The translations under genes were made by a program, and so were the position numbers. 46,494 bases of DNA, taken from NCBI GenBank assembly GCA_026709265.1, contig JAPOTI010000101.1:1-46494 (forward strand), written 5' to 3'. Below, piece by piece: positions 8,183 through 17,919 of the stretch. Positions within the stretch are counted from its first letter, which is position 1, and every line of letters starts with the position of its first letter. The notes beneath the pieces are model-generated. The model was not told where the DNA came from, searched no databases, and saw only the letters and a list, made by a program, of their open reading frames with translations. The DNA comes from Paracoccaceae bacterium (GTDB taxonomy: Bacteria > Pseudomonadota > Alphaproteobacteria > Rhodobacterales > Rhodobacteraceae).

Positions 8183-8923
8183 ATGGCGGGCCATTCAAAA
8201 TGGGCAAATATACAACATAGGAAAGGGCGGCAGGACGCGGCCCGATCGAAACGATTTGCCAAACTGGCGCGTGAAGTCACTGTCGCAGCCAAGCTCGGTG
8301 ATCCTGATCCCGACAAGAATCCGCGACTGCGTCTCGCTGTGCGCGAGGCGAAAGCCAATTCCGTGCCGAAAGATGTCATTGAGCGGGCGATCTCCAAGGC
8401 CGTGGGCCCCGATGCCGATCAATTGATCGAGATGCGTTACGAGGGTTATGGGCCTTCCGGGGTTGCCGTCATTGTTGAAACCATGACGGACAACAAGAAT
8501 CGGACCGCTTCGACTGTGCGTGCGATTTTCTCGCGATGCGGCGGCAATCTCGCAGAGACGGGTGCAGTCAGTTTTTTGTTTGATCGCTGTGGGGAGATCA
8601 CTTTCTCACCTGATGCAATCGATTCTGAAAAACTGTTTGATGTTGCTGTTGACGCAGGGGCGGACGACATTGAATCCTTCGACGATGCGCATATCGTCTA
8701 CACGGCCGAAAAGGAATTGGCGTCGGTCACCGCCTCACTCGAATCCGAGATCGGCGAACCTGTCTCAGCGCGCATGATCTGGCGCCCCAAGACGGTGTCT
8801 CAATTGAATGAGGATGATGCGAGCAAGGTGCTCAGGCTCTTGGAAATGCTTGACGATGAGGATGATGTTCAGGTGGTGACATCCAATATTGAATTTCCTG
8901 AAACGATGATCACGGCACAATGA
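8183..8923 (+). CDS. yebC: YebC/TACO1-family protein
   Basis: A 246-residue member of the YebC/TACO1 family, described as a transcriptional regulator and more recently linked to translation of difficult (proline-rich) stretches. The diagnostic N-terminus MAGHSKWANIQHRKGRQD is present. So are the NPRLRLAVREAKANSVPKD and YEGYGPSGVAVIVETMTDN blocks and the acidic tail region LLEMLDDEDDVQ. ATG 8183 is preceded by AGGAG at good spacing. In many proteobacteria yebC is followed by ruvCAB; here a DMT transporter follows 34 bases downstream, so the ruv genes are elsewhere or lost. It is notable that efp, also linked to proline stalling, lies 2 kb away. Confidence 0.95.
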   Translation: MAGHSKWANIQHRKGRQDAARSKRFAKLAREVTVAAKLGDPDPDKNPRLRLAVREAKANSVPKDVIERAISKAVGPDADQLIEMRYEGYGPSGVAVIVETMTDNKNRTASTVRAIFSRCGGNLAETGAVSFLFDRCGEITFSPDAIDSEKLFDVAVDAGADDIESFDDAHIVYTAEKELASVTASLESEIGEPVSARMIWRPKTVSQLNEDDASKVLRLLEMLDDEDDVQVVTSNIEFPETMITAQ

Positions 8924-8957
8924 TGCGAAGGACAGCGATCGGGGTTGTCAACTGATC

Positions 8958-9863
8958 TTGCATCCTCAGCAATCAAACCGGAAGCTTCATTCTGACCAGC
9001 CAGCCATTGGCATCGCCTGGATGGCCATAGCCGGGTTGAATTTTGTGGCTGTGACCGCCATTGTCAAACATATCGGACCAGCGATTCCGCCGCAGCAGGC
9101 TGCCTTCCTGCGTTACCTCCTGGGGCTGGTATTTGTCCTCCCCATGCTGCGCCCGATATTCCGGGTTTCGATGAGTCGGCAGATGTTGATCCTGTTCACC
9201 TGGCGCAGTGTCGCGCATGCAGGCGCGGTGATATGCTGGTTTTTCGCGGTCACCCGTATTACCATCGCCGAAGTGACGAGCATGAATTATCTGGCCCCAA
9301 TCGGCGTGACTGTCGGTGCGGCTCTTTTTCTCGGTGAGAAATTGGCATATCGGCGGATTCTTGCCGTGCTCGTGGCACTGATTGGTGCCGTGATCATTCT
9401 GCGTCCGGGCTTTAGGGAATTGTCCGACGGTCACCTTGCCATGTTGCTGGCTGCACTGTTTTTTTCGGTGTCCTTTCTGACAGCGAAACGCCTCTCGGAC
9501 ACAATGAATGCGGCAGTTATTGTCGGCATTCTGTCGGTTTCAGTGACGGTTATCATGCTGCCCTTTGCACTTGCGGTTTGGGTGCCGCCTTCGACAACCC
9601 AGCTTCTTTGGCTGTTTTTTGTGTCCTTGTTTGCCACTGCGGGTCATTATACCATGACCTTGGCATTTCGTTGTGCACCCGTCTCGGTCACCCAACCGGT
9701 GTTGTTCCTGCAACTGGTATGGTCGTCAATTCTCGGCGTCATTCTCTTCAGTGAGCCAACCGATATCTGGGTTGTCACAGGTGGCGGTGTGATTCTCGGC
9801 AGCGTATCCTTCATTGCCTGGCGGGAAGTGCAGGAAGATCGGCGAAAGAGCGACACAGGCTGA
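8958..9863 (+). CDS. DMT/EamA-family transporter
   Basis: Inner-membrane protein of 301 residues with about ten hydrophobic helices in two EamA repeats. The first repeat starts at about residue 17 (IGIAWMAIAGLNFVAV) and the second at about residue 155. Typical features are RYLLGLVFVLP in helix 2, a conserved SMNYLAPIGVTVGAALFLGE end of repeat one, and TQPVLFLQLVWSSILG in repeat two. The substrate is unknown; family members export amino acids, purines or other metabolites. The likely start is TTG 8958, because the first ATG (9021) would cut into the first helix. Its stop is one base from that of the convergent MFS gene. Confidence 0.85.
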   Translation: MHPQQSNRKLHSDQPAIGIAWMAIAGLNFVAVTAIVKHIGPAIPPQQAAFLRYLLGLVFVLPMLRPIFRVSMSRQMLILFTWRSVAHAGAVICWFFAVTRITIAEVTSMNYLAPIGVTVGAALFLGEKLAYRRILAVLVALIGAVIILRPGFRELSDGHLAMLLAALFFSVSFLTAKRLSDTMNAAVIVGILSVSVTVIMLPFALAVWVPPSTTQLLWLFFVSLFATAGHYTMTLAFRCAPVSVTQPVLFLQLVWSSILGVILFSEPTDIWVVTGGGVILGSVSFIAWREVQEDRRKSDTG

Positions 9864-9864
9864 C

Positions 9865-11091
9865 TTAATCCATGTTTGTCCAGCGTATCTGTTGCTCAAT
9901 GCGCAAGACATAGAACGTCGAGAGCAGGCAGAACATGACGCAGACACTCACGATCATGATCAGCGGCATGGGCGAATGATGGGCAGAGAGGAGGATACCG
10001 GCGAGGGCGGAAACGCCAGATCCGGCAACAATTGACATGGCACCGCCCACACCTGATGCGGTGCCGGCAAGATGCGGCCTCACTGAGAGCATGCCGGCGG
10101 TTGCATTCGGCATCACAATGCCGTTGGCAATACCCATAAAGACAAAGAACACAAAGAAACCAAACGGATGTTCAATCTCAAGGAACTGGGAACTGGCCGC
10201 ACCAATGGGGCAGATGACCATGACCAGAGCACCGATCAGGAGCATTCTGGTCGTTCCCAGCCTGAATGACCATCGGCCTGAGACAAAATTACCAAGCACG
10301 TAGCCAAAAGCGGTCAAGCCGAAGTAAAATCCCAGTGTAGATGGGGGCAATCGATAAATTTCGCTGCCGATGAATGGGACTCCCCCAAGAAAGGCAAAGA
10401 AGTTTCCGGCAGCAAATCCGGCGATGGCGGTATAACCCCAGAATCGCCGTGAACGAAAAAGTTCAGGATATTCACGGAATTGTTGGCGAAAACTCGGTGC
10501 CCTGTTGATTGCGGTTTCGCCCTGATCGAACCAGACAAAGAACAGGATGATGGTTCCGGAAACAAGCAGCAATGCGAAACTCGCTTGCCAGCCGAAGAAT
10601 TCATCCAGCAACCCGCCAATCATGGGTGCGATCATCGGGACCATGGCCATCCCCATGGTCACATATCCAATCATGGAAGCGGCGTGGTCTTGCGGAACCA
10701 TATCGCGTACGATCGCGCGCGACAGCACGAGGCCGGTGACAATCACCGCCTGCACCATGCGGAAAGCAAGAAATATCTCGACATTCGGTGACAGGATACA
10801 GCCCAGTGTGGCGAGCAGAAACAACAGGCAAGCGGTCAGGGTGACGGGTCTTCGACCGAAACGATCAGCAAGCGGGCCAATCACGATGTGGAGAATGCCA
10901 TTCATGAACAGGTAGGCAGCAACTGATAGCTGCATGATTGCGTAATCGGTGCCAAAATATTCCGTCATGTTGGGGAGCGACGGCAGAAATAATGTCATTG
11001 ACAGGGCACCAATGCTCGAGAGCATGATCAGCGTGGTCATATGTGGCGGAGTCGTGCGATCAAAAATCCGCGGGGCGGGCAAGTGGTTCAT
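9865..11091 (-). CDS. MFS transporter, Bcr/CflA drug-resistance type
   Basis: Inner-membrane transporter of 408 residues with about 12 transmembrane helices. The loop 2-3 motif GPLADRFGRRPV is the MFS signature. SRAIVRDMVPQDHAASMIGYV followed by MVPMIAPMIGGLLDEFFGWQ is typical of the Bcr/CflA (DHA1) subgroup, which exports drugs or, in some cases, metabolites and bicyclomycin-like compounds. ATG 11091 is the likely start; the longer frame adds 16 Arg-rich residues not expected in the family. It is convergent with the DMT gene and divergent from pccB. No adjacent regulator is seen, so the substrate cannot be inferred. Confidence 0.88.
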   Translation of the reverse strand: MNHLPAPRIFDRTTPPHMTTLIMLSSIGALSMTLFLPSLPNMTEYFGTDYAIMQLSVAAYLFMNGILHIVIGPLADRFGRRPVTLTACLLFLLATLGCILSPNVEIFLAFRMVQAVIVTGLVLSRAIVRDMVPQDHAASMIGYVTMGMAMVPMIAPMIGGLLDEFFGWQASFALLLVSGTIILFFVWFDQGETAINRAPSFRQQFREYPELFRSRRFWGYTAIAGFAAGNFFAFLGGVPFIGSEIYRLPPSTLGFYFGLTAFGYVLGNFVSGRWSFRLGTTRMLLIGALVMVICPIGAASSQFLEIEHPFGFFVFFVFMGIANGIVMPNATAGMLSVRPHLAGTASGVGGAMSIVAGSGVSALAGILLSAHHSPMPLIMIVSVCVMFCLLSTFYVLRIEQQIRWTNMD

Positions 11092-11270
11092 GATATCACT
11101 TTGGGCTTGTCTACCGCGCAGGCGTGACAAGAGACGCAATCGCCGGACGGTTCATCACATGACATTAGCTATCGATCATCGCGATGTCCATGAAGAGCGG
11201 GTTTTGCGAAATATCGTCACTGAAGTTAATGGTGCCTGCAACAGTCTGTGAGAAATAGGTGTACGGGGCT

Positions 11271-12803
11271 ATGTTGACGGTTGCCGAAGAGTTTGAGAAA
11301 CGCCGTGCTGCTGCCCGCCTCGGTGGCGGACAAAAGCGCATTGACAGCCAGCATGACAAGGGGAAACTGACTGCAAGAGAACGGGTCGAATTGCTGCTTG
11401 ATGCGGGATCGTTCGAAGAATTCGATATGTTCGTTTCACACCGCTGCACGGATTTTGGCATGCAGGACAATCGTTACCCGGGAGATGGTGTCGTGACCGG
11501 CTGGGGAACGATCAATGATCGCCAGGTCTATGTTTTCAGCCAGGATTTTACCGTTGCTGGCGGTTCGCTTTCGGAAACACACGCAGAAAAAATATGCAAA
11601 ATCATGGATATGGCAGTGCAGAACGGTGCCCCCATTATCGGATTGAATGACTCGGGCGGGGCACGGATTCAGGAAGGTGTAGCATCACTTGCAGGTTATG
11701 CCGAGGTGTTTCAGCGGAATATTCTCGCTTCGGGTGCCGTACCGCAGATCAGTGTCATCATGGGGCCGTGCGCCGGCGGGGCTGTTTATTCACCCGCGAT
11801 GACCGATTTTATCTTCATGGTGCGTCATTCGTCTTACATGTTTGTCACCGGTCCTGATGTCGTCAAGACCGTCACCAATGAGGTCATTTCGGCGGAAGAT
11901 TTGGGCGGTGCCGGTACCCACACGACAACATCATCTGTAGCCGACATGGCCTTTGACAATGATATCGCGGCCTTGTCTGAAGTGCGGCGTCTGGTGGATT
12001 TTCTACCGCTCAGCCACCGTGAGAAACCACCCGTTCGCCGCAGCTTTGACGACCCTGATCGTATTGAGCCTTCGCTGGACACGCTGGTGCCCGACAACCC
12101 GAATCTTCCCTACGACATCAAGGAGGCCATTGCGAAGATTGCAGACGAGGGCGATGTTTTCGAACTTCAGCCTGATTTCGCCGGCAACATCATTACATCA
12201 TTTATTCGACTGGAGGGATCAACTGTCGGTGTGGTGGCCAACCAGCCCATGGTTCTTGCCGGTTGTCTGGATATTGACAGTTCGCGCAAAGCGGCGCGCT
12301 TTGTCCGGTTTTGCGATGCCTTTGAAATCCCGATTCTGACTCTCGTGGATGTTCCGGGATTTCTGCCCGGGACAGCGCAGGAGCATAGCGGTATCATCAA
12401 GCATGGGGCCAAGCTGCTCTTTGCTTATGGTGAAGCCACGGTTCCCAAGGTGACTGTGATCACGCGTAAAGCCTATGGCGGGGCTTATGTCGTGATGGCT
12501 TCCAAACATTTGCGTGGCGATATCAACTATGCCTGGCCCAGTGCACAGATCGCGGTCATGGGAGCGAAAGGAGCCGTCGAGATTCTTTATCGTTCAGATT
12601 CGAGCGTCGCGGCGCTGACAGCAACCCGGACGGCAGAATATGAGGAGCGATTCAGCAATCCCTTCATCGCGGCCGAGCGCGGATTTATTGATGAGGTCAT
12701 TTTTCCGCGCTCAACCCGCCGACGAGTTTGCCGCGCCTTTGCCGCATTGCAAAACAAGAAACTCTCCAATCCGGCGAAAAAACACGACAATATTCCACTC
12801 TGA
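11271..12803 (+). CDS. pccB: Propionyl-CoA carboxylase beta subunit
   Basis: Carboxyltransferase subunit of propionyl-CoA carboxylase, which transfers carboxyl from biotin to propionyl-CoA to give (S)-methylmalonyl-CoA. The 510-residue length is exactly typical. Both crotonase-like halves are present: the N-terminal half with [26 protein letters not shown] and [12 protein letters not shown], then the oxyanion-hole-type [12 protein letters not shown]; the C-terminal half with [19 protein letters not shown] and [16 protein letters not shown]. The frame can start at GTG 11259, but ATG 11271 gives the family N-terminus. It forms a dodecamer with PccA, encoded 1.3 kb downstream and separated by a glutathione transferase gene on the other strand. 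Confidence 0.96.
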   Translation: MLTVAEEFEKRRAAARLGGGQKRIDSQHDKGKLTARERVELLLDAGSFEEFDMFVSHRCTDFGMQDNRYPGDGVVTGWGTINDRQVYVFSQDFTVAGGSLSETHAEKICKIMDMAVQNGAPIIGLNDSGGARIQEGVASLAGYAEVFQRNILASGAVPQISVIMGPCAGGAVYSPAMTDFIFMVRHSSYMFVTGPDVVKTVTNEVISAEDLGGAGTHTTTSSVADMAFDNDIAALSEVRRLVDFLPLSHREKPPVRRSFDDPDRIEPSLDTLVPDNPNLPYDIKEAIAKIADEGDVFELQPDFAGNIITSFIRLEGSTVGVVANQPMVLAGCLDIDSSRKAARFVRFCDAFEIPILTLVDVPGFLPGTAQEHSGIIKHGAKLLFAYGEATVPKVTVITRKAYGGAYVVMASKHLRGDINYAWPSAQIAVMGAKGAVEILYRSDSSVAALTATRTAEYEERFSNPFIAAERGFIDEVIFPRSTRRRVCRAFAALQNKKLSNPAKKHDNIPL

Positions 12804-13173
12804 GACAAAACCTCCGGGCATCAGGTCATCAGAAACCGGCCGGTTCCGAATGGTCATGAACTTGCGCGCTATGGGTTGGGTGTTGCGATGCGACCGACAA
12901 TTTCAGTCGAGCGTATGGGTCAGCAGACGACAGAGTCTGGATGACTGACAATCTCATGATCGGTCTGGTTGGTGATACATCGGGAATTCCGGATCAGTTT
13001 GCACATTGATCTGACATGTCGCCTGCCGGCCCGGGAATGCGGAATGGCTCTGTAGGGACGAAATAATCAACAGTGATCCCGGAGATTGAGCCATGTATGG
13101 CAAGTCTCCCACAGAGTCTTGAAGACACATGAATCGTCCTCATGAATCCTGATTGGGAGAGCACCGGCGTGAC
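12804..13173. other. Intergenic region with no recognisable gene
   Basis: 370 bases between pccB and the convergent glutathione transferase gene. Open frames here are short and lack family motifs. A self-complementary AACCGGCCGGTT segment lies at about 12835-12846, but no T-run follows it, so I do not call it a terminator. Confidence 0.4.
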
Positions 13174-13803
13174 TTACGATTCCGCTTCCCGTTCGGCGAT
13201 CAGTTCTTGATCAATTGCTCGCGCGCGCTTGTGCGCCTCGCGGACCATGATGCGTTCGATATAAGCCTTGAACGAGGGTCGTTCCGGCAGGGAGCCGAAG
13301 GAAGTCCCCCATTCGACATGGCTCCCCACATAAACGTCAGCCATGGTAAATCTCTCACCACAGACATAATCATTGTCATTGAAATGGCCCTCGAGAACGC
13401 CGATTGCATCCGCATAGGTGCCGAAACCGAGCATCGGGGCTTTGTCTGCGGGCATGTCTATTTCCAGTGAATTGGCGGTCACCGCCTGTTCAAGCGGTCC
13501 TGCGGCAAAAAACATCCAACGAAAATAAGCGGCGCGCTCTTCAGCGTTCGGGAGCAGTCCGGCTTGAGGGAAGGCTTCGGCGAGATAAGCGCATATCGCG
13601 GCGCATTCCGTGACGACCGCTTTGCCGTGACGAATGGCTGGAACTTTCCCCATCGGATTGATGGCGAGATATTCCGGTCCCTTCATGTCTTCACCATATT
13701 CCACGACGACAGTCTCGTAGTCTGTGCCCGATTCCTCCAGTGCCCAGCGTACGATCTGCCCACGAGACATGGGGTTCGTATAGAAGGTGATGTGCGCGGA
13801 CAT
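13174..13803 (-). CDS. Glutathione S-transferase family protein
   Basis: Cytosolic GST of 209 residues. The thioredoxin-like N-terminal domain starts ITFYTNPMSRGQIVRWAL, with a Ser in the active-site loop region. It contains the cis-proline GKVPAIRHG loop and the TECAAICAYLAEAFP glutathione-binding segment. The C-terminal all-helical domain includes FTMADVYVGSHVEWG, the usual N-capping box (TxxD). It probably conjugates or reduces small electrophiles, but the substrate is unknown. ATG 13803 has AAGGAAG upstream at good spacing and is chosen over the longer frame to 13821. It lies between pccB and pccA on the opposite strand, so any link to propionate metabolism is only positional. Confidence 0.88.
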   Translation of the reverse strand: MSAHITFYTNPMSRGQIVRWALEESGTDYETVVVEYGEDMKGPEYLAINPMGKVPAIRHGKAVVTECAAICAYLAEAFPQAGLLPNAEERAAYFRWMFFAAGPLEQAVTANSLEIDMPADKAPMLGFGTYADAIGVLEGHFNDNDYVCGERFTMADVYVGSHVEWGTSFGSLPERPSFKAYIERIMVREAHKRARAIDQELIAEREAES

Positions 13804-14060
13804 GGCGCTTCCTTTTTTCAATGTATGGTTGTCAATTGTCTATCAAGGAGTTCCGGTCAGAGCAATCTGGGTATCAGAAGTCAATCACACGGATGTCCTT
13901 GCGCGTGCCCCGACTGGAATGGGCCTGTCGTACCTTCTGGATACCACCTGTTCCTCGAATGACGGGTGTAACGAAACACAGCAGAAGAATTGTCTTTACA
14001 ATCAGCAATAAATTTGAATGAAACCCAATATTTTGTTGGTGTAACAAGCGGCACAGATTG

Positions 14061-16070
14061 ATGTTCAAAAGAATTCTTATTGCCAATCGTGGCGAAATTG
14101 CCTGTCGTGTTATGAAGACAGCAAAGCGAATGGGAATAGAAACTGTCGCTGTATTTTCTGAACCCGATCGTCATTCCCTGCATGTCTCACTGGCAGACGA
14201 TGCCGTTTGCATCGGCCCAGCCCCGGCCATTGACTCGTATCTGTCGATTCCCAGGATTCTTGAAGCGGTGCGTCAAACAAAGGCTGAGGCTGTTCATCCA
14301 GGATATGGGTTCCTTTCAGAGAACAAGGATTTCGCTTTGGCGCTCGGGGAAGAAAAAGTCGTGTTTATCGGCCCGCCTGCGGGGGCCATTGAAGCGATGG
14401 GCGACAAGATTCAATCGAAGCTCATTGCCGCCTCTGCCGATGTTTCAACGATTCCCGGAAATAATGAAGTGATCGCTTCCGTCAACGCCGCGCTCGAGGC
14501 TGCGCGCAGCATCGGTTATCCGGTGATGATCAAAGCGTCTGCAGGCGGTGGCGGAAAGGGTATGCGTGTTGCCTGGAAGGATGACGACGTATATGCAGGA
14601 TATCTGGCGTCCAAGCATGAAGCTGCGGGTGCCTTTGGCGATGACCGTATTTTTCTTGAGCGTTACATCACCGGCCCTCGCCATATCGAAATCCAGATCC
14701 TCGCCGATCAGTATGGGAATTGTATATTTCTGAACGAACGTGAATGTTCAATTCAGCGCCGCAATCAGAAAGTCATTGAAGAGGCACCCTCACCGTTCCT
14801 CGATGCTGCGACCCGGATTTCCATGGGCGAACAGGCCGTACGTCTTGCCAAAGCAGTCGATTATTGTTCCGCGGGCACGGTCGAATTCGTCGTCGACGCG
14901 CAGAAGAACTTCTATTTTCTCGAAATGAATACGCGACTGCAGGTTGAGCATCCGGTGACGGAATTGATCAGCAATGTGGATCTGGTTGAGCAAATGATAC
15001 GCATTGCGCATGGTGAAAAACTTGCATTGTCGCAATCCGATGTCGCGATTAACGGATGGGCGATGGAGTCACGGATCTACGCCGAGGATCCGGCAAGAGG
15101 GTTTCTTCCGTCTATCGGCCGTCTCGTCCGCTACCGCCCACCGATTGAAATGCAGGATGAGGCGGCAATTGTTCGTAATGATACAGGTGTTGTTGAAGGT
15201 GGTGAAATCAGCGTGCACTATGATCCGATGATCGCAAAGCTATGCTCCTGGGCCGATTCGCGCCCGGGCGCGATCGAGATCATGCGCGGCGCACTCGACA
15301 GGTTTGAGATCGAGGGTGTTTCCTGCAATATTCCTTTTCTATCGACCGTTCTGGATCATCCCGTCTTTATCCAGGGCGATGCAACAACCTCATTTGTTGA
15401 AGATGAATTTCCTGAAGGATTGAGTCCACGCCAATTGCCTGAGGTGACAATCCGACAGCTTGCCGCTGCAGCTGGCCTCATGCATAAATTTTCACTGACC
15501 CGTAACGCCGACATTTCGGGAAGGATGTCATTGAACCCATTGCCGATTGCTGATGAGTGGGTTGTCGAAATAGATGGATATCAGTGGCGACTGCACATCA
15601 TTCCTGAGGGTACGCGAACTTTTGTTCGGTTCGAGGATGGTCCGCAATGGCAGGTGTATGTCGACTGGCAACCTGGCAAGAGGTTGGCATATCTGTCAAT
15701 TGACGGGCAGCACCGCATCGTTCGAATCTGTGCCATGACGTGTGGATTTCGGATGAGCTACCGTGGCGCAGATCTGGCAGTGCGTGTACGCTCACCGCGC
15801 GAGGCGGAGTTGGCACAATATATGCCTGCCGAGAAAAAGCCAGATATCTCGGCGAAGCTTCTCTGCCCGATGCCTGGCCTACTGGTTTCCATTGATGTCG
15901 CACCAGGAGACGAAGTCGAGAGTGGGCAGAATTTATGCGTGATGGAAGCCATGAAAATGGAAAATGTCCTCAAGTCCGATCGCAAGGCAGTTGTGCAATC
16001 TGTTCATGCACAACCCGGTGACTCGCTCGCTGTCGATGATGTGATCCTGGAATTTGAAACGTCAGACTGA
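14061..16070 (+). CDS. pccA: Propionyl-CoA carboxylase alpha subunit (biotin carboxylase + BCCP)
   Basis: ATP-dependent biotin carboxylase and biotin carrier in one 669-residue chain. N-terminal biotin carboxylase domain: FKRILIANRGEIACRV, the glycine-rich ATP loop KASAGGGGKGMRV, the catalytic region LQVEHPVTE with FLEMNTR, and RIYAEDPARGFLPS. The middle BT domain joins it to PccB. The C-terminal biotin-carrier domain has the biotinylation motif EAMKMEN with Lys near residue 632. TTG 14058 precedes ATG 14061, and the ATG is preferred. Together with pccB, the mutase and meaB it converts propionyl-CoA to succinyl-CoA for the TCA cycle. Confidence 0.96.
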   Translation: MFKRILIANRGEIACRVMKTAKRMGIETVAVFSEPDRHSLHVSLADDAVCIGPAPAIDSYLSIPRILEAVRQTKAEAVHPGYGFLSENKDFALALGEEKVVFIGPPAGAIEAMGDKIQSKLIAASADVSTIPGNNEVIASVNAALEAARSIGYPVMIKASAGGGGKGMRVAWKDDDVYAGYLASKHEAAGAFGDDRIFLERYITGPRHIEIQILADQYGNCIFLNERECSIQRRNQKVIEEAPSPFLDAATRISMGEQAVRLAKAVDYCSAGTVEFVVDAQKNFYFLEMNTRLQVEHPVTELISNVDLVEQMIRIAHGEKLALSQSDVAINGWAMESRIYAEDPARGFLPSIGRLVRYRPPIEMQDEAAIVRNDTGVVEGGEISVHYDPMIAKLCSWADSRPGAIEIMRGALDRFEIEGVSCNIPFLSTVLDHPVFIQGDATTSFVEDEFPEGLSPRQLPEVTIRQLAAAAGLMHKFSLTRNADISGRMSLNPLPIADEWVVEIDGYQWRLHIIPEGTRTFVRFEDGPQWQVYVDWQPGKRLAYLSIDGQHRIVRICAMTCGFRMSYRGADLAVRVRSPREAELAQYMPAEKKPDISAKLLCPMPGLLVSIDVAPGDEVESGQNLCVMEAMKMENVLKSDRKAVVQSVHAQPGDSLAVDDVILEFETSD

Positions 16071-16081
16071 CGGGTGCGTAT

Positions 16082-16534
16082 TTATTTGGATTGGAGTTCC
16101 AACTGTCGCAATGGCATCTTGTCAATTGCCCGGCTGATCTCCCGTATCGACCAAGGAAAAGGTTTGCGCAGTTTCACCCCGCCGTCCTTGCCAATAATGA
16201 CAATGGTGAATCCACGTGGACGAAGCTGCATGCGCAGCGATGACTGAATCGTCGGATCGGTGTCTGTCAATACAATCACATCGCGCTCTATCAGTTCTTC
16301 CGGGAGAGCCTGGAGGAGTTCCATCTGCTGCAGGAAGAGCGGACTCTCTGGAGAATCAGAAAAGACTGCGATCAGCCGATGTGTCCACAGGTACCGGTCC
16401 AAATCGACACCCACATCGGAAGCCGATGAACTGTCGATAATCTCTAACTCGGCATCGCCCGAGCCTCCCGAAGCTGCGATCGCAAGGTTCACACCGACGG
16501 CAACAATTATTGCTGTGAAAAATCTATGGAACAT
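16082..16534 (-). CDS. DUF4174 exported protein
   Basis: A 150-residue protein with an N-terminal signal peptide (MFHRFFTAIIVAVGVNLAIAA) and a DUF4174 domain. Seen are the family's W-x-x-R-L block (LWTHRLIAVFSDS), the central ELIERDVIVLTD block and the diagnostic GFTIVIIGKDGGVKLRKP followed by IDKMPLRQLE at the C-terminus. The fold is thought to be thioredoxin-like but without the CxxC, so it is probably a periplasmic non-redox protein; the role is unknown. The start is taken at ATG 16534; the frame extends to 16594 without signal-like residues. A DUF4174 gene between pccA and the mutase gene is an arrangement I associate with Rhodobacterales. It is convergent with pccA. Confidence 0.85.
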   Translation of the reverse strand: MFHRFFTAIIVAVGVNLAIAASGGSGDAELEIIDSSSASDVGVDLDRYLWTHRLIAVFSDSPESPLFLQQMELLQALPEELIERDVIVLTDTDPTIQSSLRMQLRPRGFTIVIIGKDGGVKLRKPFPWSIREISRAIDKMPLRQLELQSK

Positions 16535-16619
16535 TGTTGTGTCAGCACTGCATCTCCTGACTCCCATTAGAATCCAGAAAGATGGATTCTGCAAGAACTT
16601 CCGTCACACGCAGAGGTAC

Positions 16620-17425
16620 TAAATTGGGATCATATCTACAAAGGCGCGACAGCGGATCGCGGGCACCCTGCAGACGGCCGCTGCGCAATTGCAGGACACG
16701 GGCCTCGTGGATGATCTGGTTCGTCTGTTTCGGGAGGATCCGCGCCGGGTGGCGCGCGATCTGCGCGATGTGGTTGCGGGTTTGCCCTGTGAGTTGCTCG
16801 GTCAGGCCTTTGCGGCGCTGGATGATCATGGGAATCGGTTGTAGATTGATGGCGGGTCAAATGTTTACGGATCCGGCCAATGGCCTGCTACAAGAGGTGC
16901 GGGATGCAGAGAACCTGCATGATGATGTGGTGACCCTGTGGGTTTCACGCGATGGCACCATGCTGGGGAGGCATGAAGACAAGCGTGATGGGCAGGCCAC
17001 TGAACACGGTTGGTGTGAGGCCGTCTGCGGCGTTGTGGCACAACTCAGCAGCACAGGAGAGATACTCATCCCGCGCACTGTCCGTAGCCAGTGCCACCGG
17101 ATGCAAGACCAAAAGACGCGCGTGATGTCGGCGTCCCCATTGGCAGCGGTGCCATCGAAGCGGCACATACCATGATCGTCAACACCCGGCTCAAGCGCAG
17201 CGGCCAGTGCCTGGGGACGTGGGGGCGGCTAGGGCGTTCTCACCTTCCGTGCCCTGCTCAAATCAGGACGCTTTGACAGCGTCTGGGCCCAACTGACCCA
17301 CAGACGGCGACACGAGAACGCCCATCTCTGGGCCAACGCCAATCACACGCCTCTCGCCTGATTCGCCAGATGAAACCGATCAGGAATCAACCATGGTCCA
17401 AACCCAGCCATATGGGAATCACTCC
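16620..17425 (+). mobile_element. Decayed ISKra4-family element, second copy
   Basis: A transposase remnant can be followed in broken frames. The N-terminal part TAAAQLQDTGLVDDLVRLF ends at a stop near 16842. VVTLWVSRDGTML and a Trp-Cys-Glu-Ala block follow in another frame. The C-terminal VPIGSGAIEAAHTMIVNTRL then appears, and after a frameshift near 17230 LTFRALLKSGRFDSVW ends at TGA 17359-17361. Total coding length is about 240 codons, well short of the 350 or more expected, so there are internal deletions as well as frameshifts. The right end (17425) is shared with the copy at 1-203. The left boundary (about 16620) is approximate. It cannot move by its own transposase. Confidence 0.72.
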
Positions 17426-17919
17426 CTGCGGGTGCCAGCAATTCCCGCTCATCCCGGGTTCAATCGGTCTGGCGGGGCCATGTGGCGGATGGTTTGGGTC
17501 CGGCACAGCGAATCCGGGCGACGGAATCGTCGCGGGTTGATGGGGTGGTCATGTGGGGGATGAACTTTGAAGACGATGTTGGCGTGAGGGGGCTCGCAGA
17601 CGGCTGGTTGAGGGTTCGGGGAGGATGTCGGCATGGGTGGGTGCGGCCAAACCTTGCTGATTCATCCCCTCTGGGTGCGGCAGGGGGCTGACTCGATAAT
17701 GCGTCGGTTCAAACAGGTTTGCCGGGTCAATGACAGCCACCGCAGGGGCGCATCGGGTTGCGACCGTTATCCATAAATCTCCGGCCCCTGTCCAACACAA
17801 CGATGATCGCCACAGGCACAGGTTGGCGGCCATCTGTTTCGAACTGACGGTTGATCTGGATTCGCCCCGGGTCAGTGCTTACATCATGGGAGTGCATACG
17901 CATATCAGAAAGAAAAATC
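17426..17919. other. Intergenic region before the mutase gene
   Basis: About 490 bases. GT-rich sequence at 17480-17700 contains open frames on both strands, but none has recognisable motifs or conserved start signals. It could be further decayed mobile DNA attached to the insertion-sequence remnant. The promoter of the mutase gene should lie in the last 150 bases. I could not pick a convincing -35/-10 pair. Confidence 0.4.
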
